Assembly: GCA_002496385.1 (NCBI GenBank)
Contig: DAJR01000061.1
Coordinates: 38,780 to 48,185 of the forward strand
DNA from: Methanomassiliicoccales archaeon UBA147
Lineage (GTDB): Archaea > Thermoplasmatota > Thermoplasmata > SG8-5
Direction of reading: 5' to 3'
Length of the DNA stretch: 9,406 nucleotides
Below the pieces are notes generated by a model that saw nothing but the letters and a program-made list of their open reading frames with translations, did no database searches and had not been told where the DNA came from. Made by a program: the position numbers and the translations under genes. Shown here in pieces: positions 5,590 through 9,406 of this stretch. The number at the start of each line of letters is the position of its first letter. Within the stretch, counting starts at the first letter, position 1.

Positions 5590-6141
5590 TTATTTAACGG
5601 ACAGTGCCGCCCCGCAGCTCCCGCACCTGGCGATTTCCCCCACCAGTACGATCTTCTCGGGCGGCGCGCCGCACTTCGGGCATCCGGTCTGGGGCACTAC
5701 CTGGCTCAGGCTCTCCATGGTGAAGAATTCTTCGGTGTTGCGGTCAATATAGCCCTTGATGAAGCCCCTGTCTATGCAGTCCGCAATCCGCTTCTCGGCC
5801 TCGAACTCTGAGACACCCAGCTTCTGCGCCACCTTCGATATCTTGATTCGCCGGTAGGCCTTGAGCAGTTCGGCCAGCTTTTGAAGTTCTCTGACCGGTC
5901 CGCGTTTTCTCAGGCCGACAAGCATCAGAAGGGCGCCGGGTATGAGCGCCAGGGGGGCCAGGACCAACAGGAAGAGCTTCCAGATGCCGGTGTCGAATCC
6001 TACGACCAGGAGGATGAAGCCTATCAACAGGAAGAAGCATCCGAAGAAAAGCCCCGCTATCCCGAGGAAGAAGAATATCTGCCAGTCTCCGAGAATGTCA
6101 GCAGGTTCTTTGGCCACGGTGACCCGAATGATTGGTGACAT
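5590..6141 (-). CDS. Small membrane protein with winged-helix/PCI-like segment and C-terminal zinc ribbon
   Basis: A 183-residue protein of unassigned function. Two membrane helices lie at about 21-49 and 53-77. A cytoplasmic helical segment, 85-146, follows (KISKVAQKLGVSEFEAEKRI, then DRGFIKGYIDRNTEEFF), a pattern shared by PCI-type winged helices in small archaeal membrane proteins. The C-terminal zinc ribbon is complete: CPKC at 154-157 and CGSC at 173-176. The ATG at 6141 lies about 22 bases after the TATA-like TTTAA, with no Shine-Dalgarno site, so the message is probably leaderless. It is divergent from nadX and upstream of, but with a separate promoter from, the surface-protein operon on the same strand. 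A regulatory or protein-interaction role is likely, but the partner is unknown. Confidence 0.75.
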   Translation of the reverse strand: MSPIIRVTVAKEPADILGDWQIFFFLGIAGLFFGCFFLLIGFILLVVGFDTGIWKLFLLVLAPLALIPGALLMLVGLRKRGPVRELQKLAELLKAYRRIKISKVAQKLGVSEFEAEKRIADCIDRGFIKGYIDRNTEEFFTMESLSQVVPQTGCPKCGAPPEKIVLVGEIARCGSCGAALSVK

Positions 6142-6157
6142 ATATTCTATTCGATAG

Positions 6158-6167
6158 CCTTAAATCC
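6158..6167. promoter_or_regulatory. Shared TATA-like element between nadX and the zinc-ribbon gene
   Basis: CCTTAAATCC sits in the 58-bp divergent gap. Its spacing suits a leaderless start at 6141 on the minus strand and initiation near 6188 for nadX on the plus strand. No other TATA-like sequence in the gap is better placed. Confidence 0.45.
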
Positions 6168-6199
6168 GCAATGATGTTCCCGCGCAATCAGTTGATAAG

Positions 6200-7006
6200 A
6201 TGAAAATGACCATAATCGGCTGCGGCTCCATCGGGAAAACGCTGGCTCGCTTCCTCGAGTCCATGGACGAGGTGGAATTGGTCCACGTTTTCGATACCAA
6301 GAAGGAATCGGTCGAGGCACTGATAAAGGAATGCCCCAAGGTGAGGTATGTGAGCAATCTGGAGAACGCATTTGAGGGTTCCGATCTGATTGTCGAAACT
6401 GCATCGCAGGCAGCAGTCCTCGAGTACGTGCCCAAGGCTCTGGAGATGGGCAAGAACGTTCTTGTGATGAGCGTCGGCGCGTTCGTAGAGGATGATTTCA
6501 AGGAGAAATGCAGGATACTGGCCAAACAGAAAGGCTGTAAAGTCTATATTCCCTCCGGTGCGGTATGCGGCATAGAGGGCATATGCGCTGCAGCCGTTTC
6601 TGAGATAGACGAGGTCATCATCATGTCCTACAAGCCCCCGGAGGCCTTCAGGGACGTGAAGTATCTGAAGAAGATGGGAATCGACATCGACGCCATCAAG
6701 AGGCCCAAGGTGATTTTCGCTGGCCATGCCAAGGATGCGGTGAAGCATTTCCCGAAGAACGTGAACGTCGCTGCTACATTGAGTCTAGCCGGCATAGGGT
6801 TGGAGCGCACAGTCGTTAAAATCGTAATCGACCCCAAGGCCACTCTCAACACCCACCGGATAATCGCCAAAGGAAAGTTTGGCGAGATCGAATGCTGGAC
6901 AAGGAACATGCCGTTTCCCGACAACCCCCGGACAAGCTACCTGGCCGCTCTCTCGCTGATATCGGCGGTCAAGAAGATAGCCGGAAGTTTCTGGGTAGGG
7001 GTCTGA
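6200..7006 (+). CDS. nadX: L-aspartate dehydrogenase
   Basis: A 268-residue enzyme of the AspDH family (EC 1.4.1.21). It oxidises L-aspartate with NAD(P)+ to iminoaspartate, which quinolinate synthase (NadA) uses in de novo NAD synthesis. A Rossmann nucleotide-binding loop GCGSIG is at residues 7-12 and the family motif PSGAVCGIEGI at 118-128. The NVNVAATLSLAG stretch is at 187-198, and the catalytic-histidine region DPKATLNTHRI is at 211-221 (His219). Length is normal for archaeal members. The start at 6200 is followed by a second in-frame ATG at 6206. Only a weak TTGATAAG precedes it, so a short leader from the divergent promoter is likely. No nadA or nadC lies in the window. Confidence 0.92.
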   Translation: MKMTIIGCGSIGKTLARFLESMDEVELVHVFDTKKESVEALIKECPKVRYVSNLENAFEGSDLIVETASQAAVLEYVPKALEMGKNVLVMSVGAFVEDDFKEKCRILAKQKGCKVYIPSGAVCGIEGICAAAVSEIDEVIIMSYKPPEAFRDVKYLKKMGIDIDAIKRPKVIFAGHAKDAVKHFPKNVNVAATLSLAGIGLERTVVKIVIDPKATLNTHRIIAKGKFGEIECWTRNMPFPDNPRTSYLAALSLISAVKKIAGSFWVGV

Positions 7007-7257
7007 AACCAACAGTGATAATCAGATAATACCTTCCAATGTATTGTCCAATATCCCGCATTGGCATAAAACTGTGGGCCGGGAAGTACAGGAAGGCGCT
7101 GGAGGGATTGTAGATTGAGGGATTGGCAATCGAATAATTGACAGGCGATACCCAGCTAACCCCCTGAATCACGTGCCAATGTCCATCAGGACTTGGCATA
7201 CAGCCAAAAGCTTATAAGAGGAACCAGAATGTAGGGTGACCCTTATCGGTGATTCAC
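7007..7257. promoter_or_regulatory. Intergenic region with repeated TTGGCA motifs, a hairpin and the rpoK promoter
   Basis: No convincing gene is seen in these 251 bases. TTGGCA occurs at 7061, 7123 and 7193, and its reverse complement TGCCAA at 7174. The last two form a hairpin, TGCCAA-T-GTCC with GGACTTGGCA around ATCA (7174-7198), directly upstream of the rpoK TATA box. It could be the nadX transcript end or a regulatory site. Confidence 0.4.
7211..7218 (+). promoter_or_regulatory. TATA box and BRE of the rpoK-eno-rpsB operon
   Basis: CTTATAAG preceded by the purine-rich CCAAAAG (BRE-like). Initiation is expected near 7240, shortly before the GGTGAT Shine-Dalgarno site of rpoK at 7248-7253. 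Confidence 0.7.
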
Positions 7258-7431
7258 ATGAAATACACAAGGTTTGAAAAGGCAAGGATAATCGGTGCCA
7301 GGGCACTGCAGATCAGCATGGGCGCGCCCGTCCTGCTCAAGGTCCCCGACACTCTCATAGACCCGCTCGACATCGCGGCTATGGAATACGAGAAGGGTAT
7401 GCTGCCCATCACAGTGAAGAGGGCCGCATAG
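7258..7431 (+). CDS. rpoK: RNA polymerase subunit K (Rpb6/omega homologue)
   Basis: A 57-residue protein with the Rpb6/omega signature TRFEKARIIGARALQISMGAP (residues 4-24) and the conserved DPLDIAAMEYEKGMLPI segment. It is the small assembly subunit of archaeal RNA polymerase that latches the largest subunit. The ATG at 7258 is preferred over the in-frame GTG at 7249 because GGTGAT (7248-7253) is a textbook Shine-Dalgarno site four bases before 7258, and the GTG lies inside it. First gene of an operon with eno (10-base gap) and rpsB, an order found widely in archaea. Confidence 0.95.
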   Translation: MKYTRFEKARIIGARALQISMGAPVLLKVPDTLIDPLDIAAMEYEKGMLPITVKRAA

Positions 7432-7441
7432 AAGGGATAAC

Positions 7442-8647
7442 ATGAGTCTCATCGAGAATGCTGCAGCGAGGAAGGTCCTGGACAGCCGCGGGAATCCAAC
7501 GGTCGAGGTCGAGATACTCACCGAGTCCGGTTACGGCATGGCAGCCGCCCCGAGCGGCGCGAGCACGGGCGAGCACGAGGTGCAGTCCTTCCCAAAGAAA
7601 GGCGTGGATGCATCCCTCAAGATATTTGACGATGAAATTTTGGACCAGCTGATAGGAATGGACTCCGCGGAGCAGCGGACAGTCGACAGCCTGCTCCACC
7701 ATATCGACGGCACCCCGAATTTCGCAAGAATAGGCGGCAATCTGTCCGTGGCGATATCCATTGCGGCGGCTAAGGCGGCCGCTTCGTCCTACGGCCTGCC
7801 TCTTTACAGATACCTGGGCGGGGCAATGTCAAACAACCTCCCGAAGCCGCTTGGCAATGTCATCGGCGGCGGCAGGCACGCGATAGGCGGCACAGACATC
7901 CAGGAATTCCTGGTGATTTCCATGGCGTCAAAGGCCAGGGACTGCGTGTTCGGAAACGCCCTCACCCACAAGATTGTCGGCCAGATGCTCAAAGCGAAAT
8001 TGCCCGGCCACGCCATCGGCAAGGGCGACGAAGGCGCCTGGGTGGCCGCGCTCAGCAACGAAGAGGCGCTCGCACTGCATTCCGAGGCCTGCGAAAAAGC
8101 AAGCTCCCAGCTCGGTTTCAAGGTCTTGCCCGCCCTGGACCTGGCAGCATCCGAGTATTTCAGGAAAGGCAAATACGTTTACAAGGAGAAATCATTCACG
8201 CCCGAGAAGCACGTGGACTATGTCGCGGGGCTGGTGAAGGAATACGGGCTCCACCTTGTCGAGGACCCCATGGACCAGAACGATTTTCAGAGTTATGTCA
8301 GCCTTACCGAGGCCGTGGGAAGGAAATGCATAGTCGTCGGCGACGACCTGTTCGTCACCGACAAGGAAAGGCTGGCAAAAGGAATAAAGATGGGCGCAGC
8401 CAATTCCGTGCTGATAAAGCCGAACCAGATAGGCACGCTCACAGATACGTTCGAAACCGTGGAACTGGCGAAGAGGAGCGGCTACAAGACCGTGATATCG
8501 CACAGGAGCGGCGAGACAACCGACGATTCACTGGCTCACCTTGCAGTCGTCTTCGGCTCATACGCAATGAAATGCGGGGTCGTGGGCGGCGAGAGGATAG
8601 CCAAGCTCAACGAGCTCATCAGAATTGAAGAGGACCTGGAGGAATAG
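7442..8647 (+). CDS. eno: Enolase (phosphopyruvate hydratase)
   Basis: A 401-residue enolase (EC 4.2.1.11) interconverting 2-phosphoglycerate and phosphoenolpyruvate in glycolysis and gluconeogenesis. Visible family features: DSRGNPTVEV (14-23); the mobile loop PSGASTGEHE with Ser41; His146; Glu155 in QEF; Glu197 in GDEG; metal ligands Asp233, Glu274 and Asp301; catalytic Lys326 in LIKPNQIG; His354 in SHRSGET; Lys377; and the C-terminal RIAKLNELIRIEEDL. Two motifs differ from the bacterial/eukaryotic consensus: GDEGAW for GDEGGF, and GVVGGER for GAPARSER. All catalytic residues are retained. AGGGAT precedes the ATG, and the gene follows rpoK within 10 bases. Confidence 0.97.
   Translation: MSLIENAAARKVLDSRGNPTVEVEILTESGYGMAAAPSGASTGEHEVQSFPKKGVDASLKIFDDEILDQLIGMDSAEQRTVDSLLHHIDGTPNFARIGGNLSVAISIAAAKAAASSYGLPLYRYLGGAMSNNLPKPLGNVIGGGRHAIGGTDIQEFLVISMASKARDCVFGNALTHKIVGQMLKAKLPGHAIGKGDEGAWVAALSNEEALALHSEACEKASSQLGFKVLPALDLAASEYFRKGKYVYKEKSFTPEKHVDYVAGLVKEYGLHLVEDPMDQNDFQSYVSLTEAVGRKCIVVGDDLFVTDKERLAKGIKMGAANSVLIKPNQIGTLTDTFETVELAKRSGYKTVISHRSGETTDDSLAHLAVVFGSYAMKCGVVGGERIAKLNELIRIEEDLEE
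8638..8643 (+). promoter_or_regulatory. Shine-Dalgarno site deciding the rpsB start
   Basis: GGAGGA inside the last codons of eno, five bases before the ATG at 8649. It favours 8649 over the in-frame 8625 ATG, which would overlap eno. Confidence 0.8.
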
Positions 8648-8648
8648 T

Positions 8649-9284
8649 ATGGATACCACAGAGAGACCAGAGAGTGCAGAAAGCGAGAAACAGCCATTGC
8701 TGATACCGGAGGAGAATTATCTCAGTTCCGGCGTCCACATAGGCACCCAGCAGAAGAGCGCGGACATGAAGCGCTTCCTGTTCAAGGTACGTTCCGACGG
8801 CCTTTACATGCTGGACTTCAAGCAGACCGACCAGCGCATCCGGACAGCGGCAAAGTTCATGGCCTCCTTCAGTCCCGAGGACATACTCGTCGTATCCGCC
8901 AGGCAGTACGGGCAGAAGCCAGTGCGGACGTTCGCCAAGAAGATAGGCGCCAAATATTTCGCGGGGCGCTTCGTCCCGGGCACGCTCACGAATCCCAGGC
9001 TTGAGGATTACATCGAGCCCCAGATGCTCCTTGTCACCGACCCGGCGGCCGACCAGCAGGCCGTCCGCGAAGCGCTGAACGTCGGGATACCGATAATCGG
9101 GCTTTGCGACGCCAACAACGAGACGAAGAACATGGACGTCATCGTGCCGGCCAACAACAAGGGGCGCAGGGCGCTGGCGACAGTTTATTGGCTGCTCACC
9201 CGCGAGTACATGAAGAACAAGAGCCTCATCAAGAATGACGAAGAGTTCGGCATGGAGATAGAGGATTTCGAGGCGACGCTGTAA
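8649..9284 (+). CDS. rpsB: Small ribosomal subunit protein uS2
   Basis: A 211-residue ribosomal protein S2 of the archaeal/eukaryotic (RPSA-like) type, which joins the head/platform region of the small subunit late in assembly. Features: YLSSGVHIGTQQKSADMKRF (residues 24-43), the helix LDFKQTDQRIRTAAKF, GRFVPGTLTNP (108-118), EPQMLLVTDPAADQQAVREA and GIPIIGLCDANN. The first 20 residues are a variable acidic tail. The start is one base after the eno stop, behind GGAGGA. An upstream in-frame ATG at 8625 would add MKRTWRNS by overlapping eno and is not favoured. Confidence 0.96.
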   Translation: MDTTERPESAESEKQPLLIPEENYLSSGVHIGTQQKSADMKRFLFKVRSDGLYMLDFKQTDQRIRTAAKFMASFSPEDILVVSARQYGQKPVRTFAKKIGAKYFAGRFVPGTLTNPRLEDYIEPQMLLVTDPAADQQAVREALNVGIPIIGLCDANNETKNMDVIVPANNKGRRALATVYWLLTREYMKNKSLIKNDEEFGMEIEDFEATL

Positions 9285-9406
9285 ACTACCAGCCCCTAAA
9301 CAGGCGAATCAAAGATTCGTCTTAACGCAATCCACTTCGTGTATTGCGAAAGGGACTGGCGTTTCTGGGTCGCATCAATGCCAATGGATTCGGGGCTGTA
9401 TGTTTA
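9282..9406 (+). other. Structured non-coding segment downstream of rpsB with alternative pairings
   Basis: No gene is seen. Read on the plus strand it can form a three-way junction: outer stem CCAGCCCCT (9289-9297) with AGGGACTGG (9351-9359), 8 of 9 paired. Hairpin A is AGGCGAATC/GATTCGTCT around AAA (9302-9322), and hairpin B is CGCAATCCAC/GTGTATTGCG around TTC (9326-9348, one mismatch). CAGCCCC (9290-9296) can instead pair with GGGGCTG (9392-9398), flanked by TAAAC/GTTTA (9282-9286 with 9402-9406). It may be an operon 3' end, a small RNA or a short inverted-repeat element; the right side is cut by the window edge. Confidence 0.5.

Noticed and set aside
6188..6748. Minus-strand 186-residue frame opposite nadX
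   Set aside because: Shadow of a clearly recognised enzyme gene.
6969..7199. Minus-strand 76-residue frame in the nadX-rpoK gap
   Set aside because: Partly overlaps nadX, has no start signal and no protein-like pattern.
7249..7257. GTG start for rpoK adding three residues
   Set aside because: This GTG lies inside the GGTGAT Shine-Dalgarno site that serves the ATG at 7258.
8625..8648. Upstream ATG start for rpsB
   Set aside because: Overlaps eno and ignores the strong GGAGGA placed five bases before the ATG at 8649.

Overview
The window is archaeal chromosomal DNA, most likely from a member of the Thermoplasmatota or a related euryarchaeal lineage. The evidence is the archaeal cluster rpoK-eno-rpsB, archaeal-type TATA boxes, strong Shine-Dalgarno sites inside operons, an archaeal L-aspartate dehydrogenase, a tRNA gene without encoded CCA that carries a bulge-helix-bulge intron, and N-glycosylation-rich surface proteins. 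The lineage call is an inference from these families and was not tested by a search.

Layout. (1) Positions 1-617, minus strand: the N-terminal part of a lipocalin/AttH-like soluble protein; its C-terminus lies outside the window. (2) Positions 662-1442: a 27-bp exact direct repeat brackets one plus-strand gene for an orphan single-pass membrane protein. The right-hand copy is the 3' end of a tRNA-Leu(UAG) gene (minus, 1601-1425) interrupted by a 93-nt intron in its T-loop. The left-hand copy is a detached duplicate of that 3' end. This is the geometry of a small element inserted at a tRNA gene. (3) Positions 1597-1743: three consecutive perfect inverted repeats followed by a palindromic TATA-like sequence, upstream of the tRNA. 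(4) Positions 1798-5396, minus strand: a two-gene operon whose reading frames overlap. The first gene encodes a large secreted or anchored protein with two tandem jelly-roll (LamG/ConA-like) domains and Ig-like domains. The second encodes a membrane protein with Ig-like ectodomains, two membrane helices and two cytoplasmic winged-helix DNA-binding domains. A 14-bp perfect palindrome lies at the predicted transcription start. (5) Positions 5590-6141, minus: a small membrane protein with a winged-helix/PCI-like segment and a zinc ribbon, divergent from (6) nadX, L-aspartate dehydrogenase (6200-7006, plus). (7) Positions 7258-9284, plus: the housekeeping operon rpoK-eno-rpsB behind a clear TATA box. 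(8) Positions 9282-9406: a non-coding segment able to form a three-way-junction RNA with an alternative, mutually exclusive pairing.

How the parts work together. The 1798-5396 operon reads as a one-component surface-to-DNA signalling module: a secreted putative ligand binder and a membrane-anchored transcription factor made from one transcript, possibly autoregulated through the palindrome. nadX supplies iminoaspartate for NAD synthesis. rpoK, eno and rpsB serve transcription, glycolysis/gluconeogenesis and translation and look like ordinary core genes. The most unusual part is the tRNA-Leu locus: a non-canonical T-loop intron, a duplicated tRNA 3' end flanking a single-gene cassette, and a palindrome-rich leader.
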